From positions 1-64,000 of the forward strand of contig NZ_VDMB01000001.1 of assembly GCF_006175995.1 (NCBI RefSeq): a stretch of DNA of 64,000 nucleotides, read 5' to 3'. This DNA comes from Desulfobotulus mexicanus. Lineage in GTDB: Bacteria; Desulfobacterota; Desulfobacteria; Desulfobacterales; ASO4-4. Below, one piece after another: positions 1 through 7,845 of the stretch; position 1 is the first letter of the stretch; each line of letters opens with the position of its first letter. The position numbers and the translations under genes are program-made. The notes under the pieces are model-generated. The model was not told the origin of the DNA and searched no databases. It saw nothing but the letters and a program-made list of their open reading frames with translations.

Positions 1-187
1 GAATTGCTTCATTACGAAGAGCCGATGCTGAAGGCGTAAGCCTGTGAAGAAGTCGATTGATGGAATCATGCGCAGGAGCATTTTTTTGCTCCTGTAAAAC
101 TCTCTCAACCTCTGTGCAGGTAAAAATTTTGGGACTTGCTGTCAAAAAAGCCATGTAATCATATTCAGAAAATTTTGGTGGATTCAT
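1..187 (-). CDS. IS701-like transposase, N-terminal part (runs off window)
   Basis: An open frame starts with ATG at 187 and reads to the window edge without a stop, giving 62 residues that begin MNPPKFSEYDYMAFLTASP and contain an APAHDSINRLLHRL segment. This opening (MNPPKF..-DY..FL-A, then a conserved -APAHD-..RLL-R- block) resembles the N terminus of IS701-like DDE transposases common in Desulfobacterales; that is recalled, not searched. The catalytic DDE region would lie outside the window, so activity cannot be judged. The left inverted repeat should lie between 188 and about 250, next to the arsR promoter, but I could not define it. The frame is well maintained, so this is more likely an intact IS cut by the window than a decayed fragment. 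Confidence 0.65.
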   Translation of the reverse strand, partial: MNPPKFSEYDYMAFLTASPKIFTCTEVERVLQEQKNAPAHDSINRLLHRLTPSASALRNEAI

Positions 188-286
188 AATCTTTAAACCT
201 TAAATGGAACCGGTAAAAACATCAACTGCGTAACTCCTAAAATGAATGAAAAAAATCCTTGGCAGAACAGAAGATGGCTGTTACGT

Positions 287-302
287 TTAGCCTGTTGGCT
301 AA
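287..302. promoter_or_regulatory. Inverted repeat upstream of arsR (possible operator)
   Basis: TTAGCC and GGCTAA form a 6-bp inverted repeat with a 4-base spacer, 21 bp before the arsR start. ArsR-family repressors bind inverted repeats overlapping their own promoters, so this is a reasonable operator candidate. It does not match a specific known ArsR site, and no clear -35/-10 pair was identified. Confidence 0.3.
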
Positions 303-323
303 GTATGAAAGTGTGGAGGAGCT

Positions 324-680
324 ATGGAAAAGCTGCTGGCTATTACCAAGGCCCTTTCCGATGCTAATCGGCTTCGGGTTCTCATGGCCCTGACGGAAAG
401 GCCCCATCTCTGCGCCTGTCACCTGACGGAAATGCTGGGTGTGACAGGTGCAACGGTATCCCGCCACATGGGTCTGCTCCGGCAGGCCGGTCTTGTGGAA
501 TCCAGAAAATGTGGAAAATGGACCCATTACACCCTTTGCACCGGCAATTTAAAGACCGACACCATCCTCTCATGGATGCAGCTGCATATGCCGGAAAATG
601 AAGTGATTCGTGCAGACCGGGAGTTTATCCGAAGCTGTGTTCTGGAAAAAATGGAATGTGAAGAAGGATGTTGTCTGTAG
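324..680 (+). CDS. arsR: ArsR-family metalloid-responsive repressor
   Basis: A 118-residue winged-helix protein of typical ArsR/SmtB size. The sequence has an LCACHL motif (Cys30 and Cys32) at the start of the helix-turn-helix, which matches the As(III)-binding Cys-x-Cys of classical ArsR. The HTH (about 38-60, GVTGATVSRHMGLL) and wing (KCGKWTHY) follow. The C terminus adds a Cys cluster (Cys112, 116, 117) that could be a second thiolate site. In the family, arsenite binding releases DNA and derepresses the operon. The start is ATG with GGAGGAG just upstream. It lies 66 bp before acr3 on the same strand, so autoregulation of an arsenite-resistance operon is inferred. Confidence 0.9.
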   Translation: MEKLLAITKALSDANRLRVLMALTERPHLCACHLTEMLGVTGATVSRHMGLLRQAGLVESRKCGKWTHYTLCTGNLKTDTILSWMQLHMPENEVIRADREFIRSCVLEKMECEEGCCL

Positions 681-746
681 TTTTGAGGATTACTATTTAT
701 GCTGAAAACAAAACTTTAAAAAATGCTGCGTTAAAAGGAGAAGCCC

Positions 747-1814
747 ATGACAGCCAAAGACAGCAGACCGCTGGGTTTTTTTGAAAGGTATCTTACTCTC
801 TGGGTTGCCCTGTGCATGGTGGCAGGCATCCTGATTGGTTTTCTTTTTCCGGGAATGGCCAAGGTTATCAATGCCATGTCCATAGAGCAGGTGAACCTTC
901 CCATAGGGCTTCTGCTCTTTTTGATGATTTATCCCATCATGATTCAGATTGATTTTCCTCAGGTTGCCCAGGCCTTGAAAACACCGCGGCCTGTGCTGAC
1001 AACCCTTGTGATTAACTGGGGAATCAAGCCCTTTACCATGACTTTTTTTGCCTGGATCTTCATGTTTTTTATCTGGGCCCCTTTTATACCCGAAGACATG
1101 GCCAGTGAATATTTTGCAGGCATGGTGCTCTTAGGTATTGCGCCCTGTACTGCCATGGTTTTTGTCTGGAGCTATCTGTCGAAGGCCAACATGGGCCTGA
1201 CCCTTGTCATGGTAGCCATCAACTCCCTTACCATGCTGGTTCTTTATGCTCCTCTGGGAAGTGTGCTGCTTGGCGTGGCTCTGCCCATTCCCTTTATCAC
1301 ACTGAGTCTCACCGTTGGTTTTTATGTGGGCGTTCCCCTTGTGGCGGGCTGGCTTTCCAGGCGATATCTGATTCATAAAAAAGGAAAAGAGTGGTTTGAT
1401 ACGGTTTATGTGGCCAAATGGGGAAAGGTTTCCATTATTGCTCTGCTGGCAACTCTTGTTTCCCTTTTCATTCTGCAGGGCGATGTCATTCTGCGCTCTC
1501 CCCTTGTTATTGTGATGATTGCCATTCCCCTTATTATTCAGACCTTTGCCATTTTTGGCCTTGGTTATGTGGTCTGCCGTTTTCTGGGGATTTCCTATGA
1601 AGACGCAGCGCCCACTTCCATGATCGGTGCCTCCAATCATTTTGAGGTGGCCATTGCCGTAGCAATCACCATGTTTGGTGTTACCTCCGGCGCTGCCCTG
1701 GCTGCCGTTGTGGGGCTTTTAATTGAAGTGCCCATCATGCTGGCTCTGGTGCGTTTCTGCCTCAGGACCAAGGCCTTTTTCCCGTCTGAGCCTGAAAAGG
1801 CACCCATTGCCTGA
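747..1814 (+). CDS. acr3: Acr3-type arsenite efflux permease
   Basis: A 355-residue inner-membrane protein with about ten hydrophobic segments, the usual size for the Acr3 (ArsB/ACR3, BART) family, which exports arsenite using the proton gradient. Cys134 sits in GIAPCTAMVFVWSYLSKAN, matching the conserved transmembrane-4 Cys needed for transport in Acr3. The GASNHFEVAIA motif near residue 296 is also typical. The start follows an AAAGGAGAA ribosome site. Its position directly after arsR makes this a minimal arsR-acr3 module. No ArsC arsenate reductase is present, which fits an anaerobe meeting arsenite directly, although arsC could lie elsewhere. Confidence 0.92.
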   Translation: MTAKDSRPLGFFERYLTLWVALCMVAGILIGFLFPGMAKVINAMSIEQVNLPIGLLLFLMIYPIMIQIDFPQVAQALKTPRPVLTTLVINWGIKPFTMTFFAWIFMFFIWAPFIPEDMASEYFAGMVLLGIAPCTAMVFVWSYLSKANMGLTLVMVAINSLTMLVLYAPLGSVLLGVALPIPFITLSLTVGFYVGVPLVAGWLSRRYLIHKKGKEWFDTVYVAKWGKVSIIALLATLVSLFILQGDVILRSPLVIVMIAIPLIIQTFAIFGLGYVVCRFLGISYEDAAPTSMIGASNHFEVAIAVAITMFGVTSGAALAAVVGLLIEVPIMLALVRFCLRTKAFFPSEPEKAPIA

Positions 1815-2026
1815 TGCTGTTAATGGCTTTTTGCCCATGGAGATAGAGGGCAGACACATTAAAGGCATGGCAGAATAAAAGAGATAAGCAGATTTTACAA
1901 AGGGTGCAGACGAGAAGCTCTGTATCCTTTTTTAATCTGTTCTTTACCTGAGGCAGCTCTTTCTTTAATGTGGTCCGGGTGTGTAGAAAGCAGATTCTGT
2001 AAACCATAAACCCTTGGAGGCTTTGT

Positions 2027-2437
2027 ATGCAGATCTTTCGCATGATGATTGTTTCTATTTTACTGTTTTGGACTGCTTCAGCGACCCTTGCCGGGGAAGG
2101 TATTGTCTGGCTGTCAAAGGATCAGGCCGTGGAAAGGGCTGCTGCGGAAGGCAAAAAGATATATTATTATTTTTATACGCCATCCTGCCCATCGTGCCAG
2201 ATAATGGGGAAAAATACCCTGGAGGACCCGGAAGTGGTCAGCCTGCTCAACTCAGGTTTTGTCAGCACAAAAGTGCATGCTTCATTGAACAGAGCGCAGG
2301 CTGAAAGCCTTGGCGTCACCCTTGTACCCACAAGCATCTTTTTTTCAGCGGAAGGAGAGGAGATTTCCCGTAAATCAGGTTATCTTCCGCCGGATGAGTT
2401 TATTGAAGTGCTGAAAAATCTGGATGCAGAAAAATGA
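2027..2437 (+). CDS. Exported thioredoxin-fold protein
   Basis: A 136-residue thioredoxin-like protein. Residues 1-22 form a signal peptide ending ...TLAG. The active-site motif is CPSC (54-57) after a YFYTPS strand, and the cis-Pro loop is visible as LVPTS. The CPSC site and the partly oxidised-lifestyle neighbour suggest a periplasmic thiol-disulfide or thiol-reductase role. It overlaps the next gene by 4 bp (ATGA), so the two are probably translationally coupled and act together: a VKOR domain would oxidise or recycle this partner. TTGGAGG precedes the ATG. It lies 212 bp after acr3, so it may be in the ars operon or have its own promoter. Substrate unknown. Confidence 0.8.
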   Translation: MQIFRMMIVSILLFWTASATLAGEGIVWLSKDQAVERAAAEGKKIYYYFYTPSCPSCQIMGKNTLEDPEVVSLLNSGFVSTKVHASLNRAQAESLGVTLVPTSIFFSAEGEEISRKSGYLPPDEFIEVLKNLDAEK

Positions 2438-3480
2438 TAAAAAAGATTTTTCATTTGCTGCTTGTAACTGCTCTTTTTTTCAGTGCATGGATAGCGGTCA
2501 ATGATTTGTTTTCAATGTCCTTTCTGTCTCCTTCCGATCTGATTGGCTGTGAAACAGCCTGCAGCTCCCTGCACGAATCCAGCATCGGTATCTTATACGG
2601 TATTCCCCTTTCCCTGCTGGGTTTTATGGGGCTTCTTGTTTTCTGGATTTTACGGATCAGAGGTTTTGATAAAGCAGGCTTTTTGATTGTGTCTGCCATG
2701 GTGGGAGCAGAGCTTTATCTGATTCTGCTGCAGTTTTTTTATTTCAGGGAATTCTGCTCCTCCTGTCTTATTTTTGCAGCCATGGTTTTTATGATTTATG
2801 CCCTGACTCTGGTCCAGGATTTTTTCCTGAAGCCTCCTGTCCTTATTCGGGAGCTGCCTTTAAAATTATTCCCTGCCTTTGTTTTTATGCTGGTTCTTCA
2901 TATGGTTTTATTTCCACCCTTTTTTCCTGAGAGAATCCTTGCTGAAGGCCTGCCCATATGCCTTACGGAAAAAAAGAGCGGTTCAGATCTCCTTCGCATA
3001 GAGGTGTTTGTTTCTCCGGATTGCCCCTATTGTGAGGCTGCGGTTTCCTACCTTTCCAGTATTTTTTATGAAAAGAATCTTAAGGCATCCATACGCATCA
3101 AGCATGTGGGGCTGAATGTTCAGTCAAGGCGCATGGCCATCGAGAATGTTGCCATGGGAATTTATGGTGATCTTTCGTCAGCGGCTTTAAAGATGGCGGA
3201 ATGCTATATCATGCAGAATGAAAAAGAGCTGGCAGAGATTCAGGGAGGCCAGCTGCAGACCCCGATGATCCGCCTCGTGCGTGACGATGATGTCCGCTTT
3301 TTTACCGGTTGGACGGCCCGGAATCAGGATCAGATAGCAGAAATTCTGGGTGCACTTATGCCGGACAGAGGCCGTCCCGCAGGAACTGCGGACTGGTTTC
3401 ATAACCGCCTGCCAAGCGGGGATACGGTTCTGTGTCCTTCCACGGGGACACCTTCAGGCAGCGGCGTCTGCGGGTTCTGA
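2434..3480 (+). CDS. VKOR-DsbA-like fusion (membrane disulfide catalyst)
   Basis: A 348-residue protein. Residues 1-165 are four to five hydrophobic helices of the vitamin K epoxide reductase family, with the loop cysteines Cys39 and Cys43 (CETAC) and the quinone-proximal CxxC at Cys108-Cys111 (FCSSCL). From about 188 a thioredoxin/DsbA-like domain follows, with CPYC at 197-200 and a LQTPMI cis-Pro loop. In bacteria such fusions pass electrons from the oxidase domain to quinone, replacing DsbB. The topology puts the thioredoxin domain in the periplasm. The last 40 residues are low-conservation and rich in G, S and P. Coupled by ATGA to the preceding thioredoxin-fold gene. The link to arsenic resistance is positional only. 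Confidence 0.85.
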   Translation: MIKKIFHLLLVTALFFSAWIAVNDLFSMSFLSPSDLIGCETACSSLHESSIGILYGIPLSLLGFMGLLVFWILRIRGFDKAGFLIVSAMVGAELYLILLQFFYFREFCSSCLIFAAMVFMIYALTLVQDFFLKPPVLIRELPLKLFPAFVFMLVLHMVLFPPFFPERILAEGLPICLTEKKSGSDLLRIEVFVSPDCPYCEAAVSYLSSIFYEKNLKASIRIKHVGLNVQSRRMAIENVAMGIYGDLSSAALKMAECYIMQNEKELAEIQGGQLQTPMIRLVRDDDVRFFTGWTARNQDQIAEILGALMPDRGRPAGTADWFHNRLPSGDTVLCPSTGTPSGSGVCGF

Positions 3481-3559
3481 AAGGGATTTTTTGTCTGTCT
3501 TGTGCCCGAAACAAGAGTTTTAAATCAGGGCTGATGGTTTTGATGAAGATACCTTTTGT

Positions 3560-3587
3560 CCCCGCATCCCTCTGGGGAGGGCCGGGG
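3560..3587. repeat. Decayed GC-rich palindrome related to the 44.8-kb repeat
   Basis: A short GC-rich imperfect hairpin between the convergent VKOR gene and the large minus-strand gene. The run GGGAGGGCCGGGGTGA matches the arm sequence of the palindrome at 44827-44919 on the other strand. It probably represents a degenerate copy and could also act as a bidirectional terminator. Confidence 0.4.
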
Positions 3588-3594
3588 TGATGGT

Positions 3595-6500
3595 TCAGTT
3601 TTCAGGTATCCAATGCTTGAGGGTCTGAAGATACTGACGGTAGTTTGCCAGATAAAAGGAAAGGCCAGTCCCGAAGTTTTTACCGATAAGCCCGTTTATC
3701 AGTAGTGTACTCACGTATTTTTCTTCTTTCAGTACCAGATGATAGGCATAAAAAATCCGGCGTTCTTCCTCGGACATGCGCTGAAGTCTTTTTTTCAGGG
3801 CAACACCTGCTCTGGGCTGGTACATGAAAAAGTAAAGAAAATCCAAGGCATTGATGATCACCTTTGTGCTGAGTCCGGAGTGGGGATGATTTTCCGGGAG
3901 AATGCGACTTTCGGGTTCTGAAAGCAGGGTGAGAATGTCGGATTCGGGAAAGGCCAGTTCCAGCTCCATACAGGTTTCAAAGACCTGCCTCATTTTTTTT
4001 CTGTAGTCCTGGGCCCTCAGCCCAAGGTTGTGGAAGCGGTCCGCCATGCCTTCGATGATTCCTGCAACGGTATCCGATGCGGTTTTGGATATGATGGCGG
4101 CCCATTTCTGCAGTGCTTCGTCCGGAGTGCCGTGGCCCATACTGCCAAGGATCTGGCCGCAGATACCATTAAAGAGGACAGCGACGGGAATGGCGAGAAG
4201 GCTTCTGAAAAAATTAGCGATCACAGCCGCTCTGGGAAGCCCCCTGAAAAAATTATGGGTGGAAATATAAATGCCGTTTGCAAGTCCCATGCAGGCATAA
4301 AGGGCAATGGGATTGCTGGACGTGGTGATGGCAAGGGTTTCGTCAAGAATTCTGGTTTTGACCACATAATCCAGCAGGGGAACGGAAAAGCCTGTAAAGA
4401 GAAGGGAGTCTGCCACACGGCTCCAGCGGACATGGTCGTGCCACTTCAGAAGGGGGGAACGGCGAATGCCGCCTCCGCCCAGCACGGATTGCAGGATATT
4501 GCGCAGCCCCGTAATAACAAACCAGATTACGGCACCGAAATAGGCCAGCAGCCACCAGTCCTTTGTCAGGGCAAAGGTTAAAAAAGCAGGAATAAAGCCG
4601 ATGGCCACCTTCAGAAACTGGGTGAGCGAGGTGTTGAGATAGGCCAGCGGATGAAACCGGAAGATTTCTTTTTTGTTTTTGCTGGATGTTTTTTTTGTCT
4701 GATCATTGCTCATGGTACCGCCCAGGGTAATGACATTGCCCCTTGGTTCCAGACGCACTGCACTTTTCCGGATTATATAGTCCTGATGTTTGCTGTGGGT
4801 GAAGGGCCGCAGTATTTTTGCATAACGAAGGCGGTACATCAGGGGGGCCAGTTTTGGAAAGGGCGGCTTTTTGGGTATCCAGGTGATATGGGGCAGAACA
4901 GGGATACGTATTCCAGGTCTGTGATGGTGGACACCCATTTTTTTGTGCAGATAGTGTCTGCTGCGGAAGGGCAGGGTATCCCGGAGCACCAGTCCCATTC
5001 CGAAAAAACGGGGGGAGTTACCCGTTGAATCCGTTCCGATCCGGGTTTTCAGGGGGCGGTGAGCGTAGGGGGAAACCATCCGGCCCAGTTGTCTGATGAT
5101 GCTTTCCAGGGCTGCGGACTGATTCAGGGCATAGGAGTTCCCGCATTCCTGAAGCCTTTGACGGCAGTCCGTGAGCATTCGTTTCAGGCTGATGATGTTG
5201 CCCTGATTCAGTGCCAGTTGGAATGCGTTGATCTCTTTGTAGGCCAGGGCTTTTCCCATGGCCTGATCTTTGAGATTGAAAATTTCAAGGTGGGTAATTC
5301 TGCCCCTGCCCAGAAAAAGCAGCTCCGCCACATCTTCCACCCTCAGATGTTTGAGGTTGAGGGTCAGGGAGAAGGAGGGGTGCAGGTCGGAGAGTTTTTC
5401 GCAAAGCACTTCAGGTGAAAGGGTGAGGAGTTCCGGCAGCTCGCTTTCAGTAAGCTGAGGATATCGCTGTATTTCAGGAAGAAGATAGTCTTTTTCGATT
5501 ATTTCCGGAGTCAGCCTTTCAAGGGCTGCGTTGCGTTTTGCCAGGAGGCTTGTTGCCGAAGATTCAATATCCGTATCTCCGGAAGCCGGACGCAGAGTTT
5601 CAGGTGCTTTGTTGAGAGGGGAAGATCCTTTGTCTCCTTGAGGGAGAGGACTGGCTTGAGGGAGTTCTTGCGGCGGTGATTCAGTCCCGGAAAAGGCCTC
5701 ATATATGGCACTTTTTAAAAGCCTGTGGAGGTAGGCGGAGAGGTGAAGGGTGGAGGGTTGGCCCAGCCCCACCATGGCCAGAAAATCATCCGTGCTGGTT
5801 TCGGGTATGCTGATGGCCAGATCTTTTTCCATGGCAGGCCGATGGACCCGGTCGAAATGGTTCAGTTTTTTCAGTACCAGATCAGCCCTGTGGGAGGAAA
5901 CGGCCCGGCCCTTTTCCATGAAGGCATCCACCTCCGGCAGATTGAAAAGTCTGGCCATGGCCTCTGCCGTATCCAGTCCCGCAGGTGCCCAGATAAAGGA
6001 AACCATGCGCCCCCGGAATAAAACTTCGTATTCAATGCCTATGGAAGCTTTAATACCCATGATGGCTGCGGCGTTCATGAGTTCGGATAATGCCTGTTCT
6101 GGGATGTGGTTGTAATAAATAACCCGGATTTCCCGTATGCCTTTTATCCAGGCGTCCATGATAAGATGACAGGGGTTTTTACGGCCCTTGGTGTTGGCAT
6201 CGTGGACATGGTCGTCAAAGCTGACCTGATTCCACTCTTCCGGCATTTCAAGGAGATGATAGTGGCTGAGGAGTTTGCGGATTACCCTGGGTCTGCCCCC
6301 GGCAGCCCTTCTGAAATCATGGGCAAGGGCCAGCTGACGGCGGGTATCCCTTTCATCACATCGGATCAGTTCCTTCATCAGCTGGAGAAGAACCCTGGCC
6401 GTATTTTTACGCAGGTTACCCTCGCTGGAATTCATAACTTCATCCACAAGGGATTGCAGGGCTGTCAGCCGGTCTTCCACCCTTCCCTCATCCAGACTGT

Positions 6501-6699
6501 CCAGAAGATGGGCAATGGCATAGGCCATGCGAAGCTCCCTTGGCGCAGCCATTTCCTTGATGCCTCTGGGATGCAGGTAGGGCCCGACACGCTGGCGCAG
6601 ATGTTTCTGCTTTTTCTGGCGGGTCCGGATGTCTCTGATGATTTCCAGCAGGTGATAATCTGCCTCATCAAACATGAGTTTTTCGAAGTTTTTTCCCAT
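3595..6699 (-). CDS. Large conserved-type protein: PHP-like N part plus membrane C part
   Basis: I do not recognise a named family over the whole length. The start at 6699 (MGKNFEKL) is preferred to the ATG 24 codons upstream because the upstream residues look non-coding, giving 1034 residues. Residues 1-150 are helical and charged. DDHVHD at about 162-167, followed by GRKNP, DAWIKGI and strand-like segments, resembles a PHP/metal-hydrolase barrel; that is inference from pattern. A proline- and serine-rich linker lies near 360-400. A basic region around 590-650 is followed by several hydrophobic helices (about 680-880) with HPLAYLNTSL at their start, and then a charged helical tail. Recalled homologues are hypothetical proteins of similar size in deltaproteobacteria. 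It is transcribed alone. Confidence 0.75.
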   Translation of the reverse strand: MGKNFEKLMFDEADYHLLEIIRDIRTRQKKQKHLRQRVGPYLHPRGIKEMAAPRELRMAYAIAHLLDSLDEGRVEDRLTALQSLVDEVMNSSEGNLRKNTARVLLQLMKELIRCDERDTRRQLALAHDFRRAAGGRPRVIRKLLSHYHLLEMPEEWNQVSFDDHVHDANTKGRKNPCHLIMDAWIKGIREIRVIYYNHIPEQALSELMNAAAIMGIKASIGIEYEVLFRGRMVSFIWAPAGLDTAEAMARLFNLPEVDAFMEKGRAVSSHRADLVLKKLNHFDRVHRPAMEKDLAISIPETSTDDFLAMVGLGQPSTLHLSAYLHRLLKSAIYEAFSGTESPPQELPQASPLPQGDKGSSPLNKAPETLRPASGDTDIESSATSLLAKRNAALERLTPEIIEKDYLLPEIQRYPQLTESELPELLTLSPEVLCEKLSDLHPSFSLTLNLKHLRVEDVAELLFLGRGRITHLEIFNLKDQAMGKALAYKEINAFQLALNQGNIISLKRMLTDCRQRLQECGNSYALNQSAALESIIRQLGRMVSPYAHRPLKTRIGTDSTGNSPRFFGMGLVLRDTLPFRSRHYLHKKMGVHHHRPGIRIPVLPHITWIPKKPPFPKLAPLMYRLRYAKILRPFTHSKHQDYIIRKSAVRLEPRGNVITLGGTMSNDQTKKTSSKNKKEIFRFHPLAYLNTSLTQFLKVAIGFIPAFLTFALTKDWWLLAYFGAVIWFVITGLRNILQSVLGGGGIRRSPLLKWHDHVRWSRVADSLLFTGFSVPLLDYVVKTRILDETLAITTSSNPIALYACMGLANGIYISTHNFFRGLPRAAVIANFFRSLLAIPVAVLFNGICGQILGSMGHGTPDEALQKWAAIISKTASDTVAGIIEGMADRFHNLGLRAQDYRKKMRQVFETCMELELAFPESDILTLLSEPESRILPENHPHSGLSTKVIINALDFLYFFMYQPRAGVALKKRLQRMSEEERRIFYAYHLVLKEEKYVSTLLINGLIGKNFGTGLSFYLANYRQYLQTLKHWIPEN

Positions 6700-6947
6700 A
6701 AGATTTCCCGGATAAAAAAAGGACTGGTGCCTGACAGTAGAAGATATGTGCCAACAGACCTGAAATAGCAATAAACATGCCTGAAGGATTTTCCTGTTTT
6801 ATGGCCGTTTCTGCTGCATTTGTCTGTCGGTATTTTTGGGTCTTTGTAAAGAAAAAGGACAGGAGAAGGTCATTAAATAAAAAACCGGTAATTATTCAGC
6901 AAGCGTTCCCTTTCCCTCCGGGCTCATTTTTATCCATAAGTTGAATT

Positions 6948-7181
6948 TCAGAAATCAGGGAGCTGATAAGGTGAAAATGATGGGGCGCAGCCCCTGTTTT
7001 TCTCCTCTTCCTCTGTTTGGGGCGCATCTTCGCCCACTAGAACCGGCCTGCCATTTTCCCAGAAAACCGCATACTGGCCCAGCCGTCGTTTTTTTTCCAG
7101 GGCTTTTCCCACGGCCGTCCGCAGGGCTTCCAGCTGTTGCTGGGCTTCAAGGGACGGCTTGTTTTCCTGCTTTATATTCAT
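6948..7181 (-). CDS. Small partner protein of zeta-like kinase (possible antitoxin)
   Basis: A 77-residue, mostly helical and charged protein starting [20 protein letters not shown]. The ATG overlaps the stop of the zeta-toxin-like gene by 4 bp (ATGA), so translation is coupled. The motif [20 protein letters not shown] is reminiscent of small proteins found beside single-domain zeta/AAA kinases, which makes an antitoxin or accessory role plausible. The toxin-first gene order is the reverse of classical epsilon-zeta. The C terminus is low complexity (TEEEEKNRG) and may be extension. No HTH is visible, so it may not be the DNA-binding regulator. Confidence 0.6.
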   Translation of the reverse strand: MNIKQENKPSLEAQQQLEALRTAVGKALEKKRRLGQYAVFWENGRPVLVGEDAPQTEEEEKNRGCAPSFSPYQLPDF

Positions 7182-7753
7182 AGTCCGGCCTCCCGGATGA
7201 GAAGGTGATAAAAGTCTCCATGATTTACGGTGCGACTGCTGCCGCATTGTTCAAATATAAGAACAGGGCTGTCCCCTATGTTCATAAAGCAGTTGCATGT
7301 ATCAACCCGGTAACTGTAATCAAGCAGCAGGAGACGCAGGCTCCGGGGGAAACGCCGCTCAATGTCTTTCAAGGGAATGGGATGCCCGCCATGGGCGACC
7401 CGTTCGGAAACCCGTAATTTTGATATCTCAACATCTGGTAAGGCCAGATAAATCAATTTAATCAGCCAGCCCTCCTGCCGCAAACGATCCACCAGAGCCA
7501 GATAGGTGCGCCCTGCGAGGGTGGTTTCAAAGGCAAAATCCTCACTTTTTTGGATACGGGCCTCAATCTCTTTCAAAAAAATCCTGCTTGCGGTCAGCAG
7601 TTCCCGCTCCGGTGCAAGGGGAGAGAGTCCCGCAGCAATGAGATCCGCATTCACAAAGTGTGTGCATCCTGCCATCCGGGGCAGGTATTCCATGGCAAAG
7701 GTGGTCTTCCCTGCCCCATTGGGTCCGGCGATGATCCAGCAGACAGGCTTCAT
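7178..7753 (-). CDS. Zeta-toxin-like nucleotide kinase
   Basis: A 191-residue P-loop protein. Walker A is GPNGAGKT (about 10-17), followed by NADLIAAGL, then FAFETTLAG (about 72), which in zeta toxins and related kinases helps bind substrate. The [15 protein letters not shown] lid with conserved Arg residues is also present. Zeta toxins phosphorylate UDP-N-acetylglucosamine; chromosomal relatives of this shorter type often have unproven substrates. The start at 7753 (MKPVCWII) is chosen because the upstream in-frame extension overlaps low-complexity sequence. The stop overlaps the small partner gene. It is divergent from the broken gene at 7846. Confidence 0.82.
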   Translation of the reverse strand: MKPVCWIIAGPNGAGKTTFAMEYLPRMAGCTHFVNADLIAAGLSPLAPERELLTASRIFLKEIEARIQKSEDFAFETTLAGRTYLALVDRLRQEGWLIKLIYLALPDVEISKLRVSERVAHGGHPIPLKDIERRFPRSLRLLLLDYSYRVDTCNCFMNIGDSPVLIFEQCGSSRTVNHGDFYHLLIREAGL

Positions 7754-7845
7754 TGTCTCATGATTCCTTTCCTCTGGTTTTTTTCTATTGTTTAAGGGGC
7801 GCTTTCCCCGTGAAAAAAACATAGCAGAACAAGCTTGGGGCGGGA

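Noticed and set aside
1-39. Plus-strand end of a possible gene (ELLHYEEPMLKA)
   Set aside because: The minus strand reads open over the same bases with transposase-like sequence, so the plus frame is its shadow.
1131-1640. Minus-strand frame of 169 codons inside acr3
   Set aside because: Acr3 is clear on the other strand; the antisense frame has no domain signal.
4030-4581. Plus-strand frame of 183 codons inside the large unknown gene
   Set aside because: It is antisense to a longer frame with clear domain and helix patterns and has no ribosome site or family similarity.
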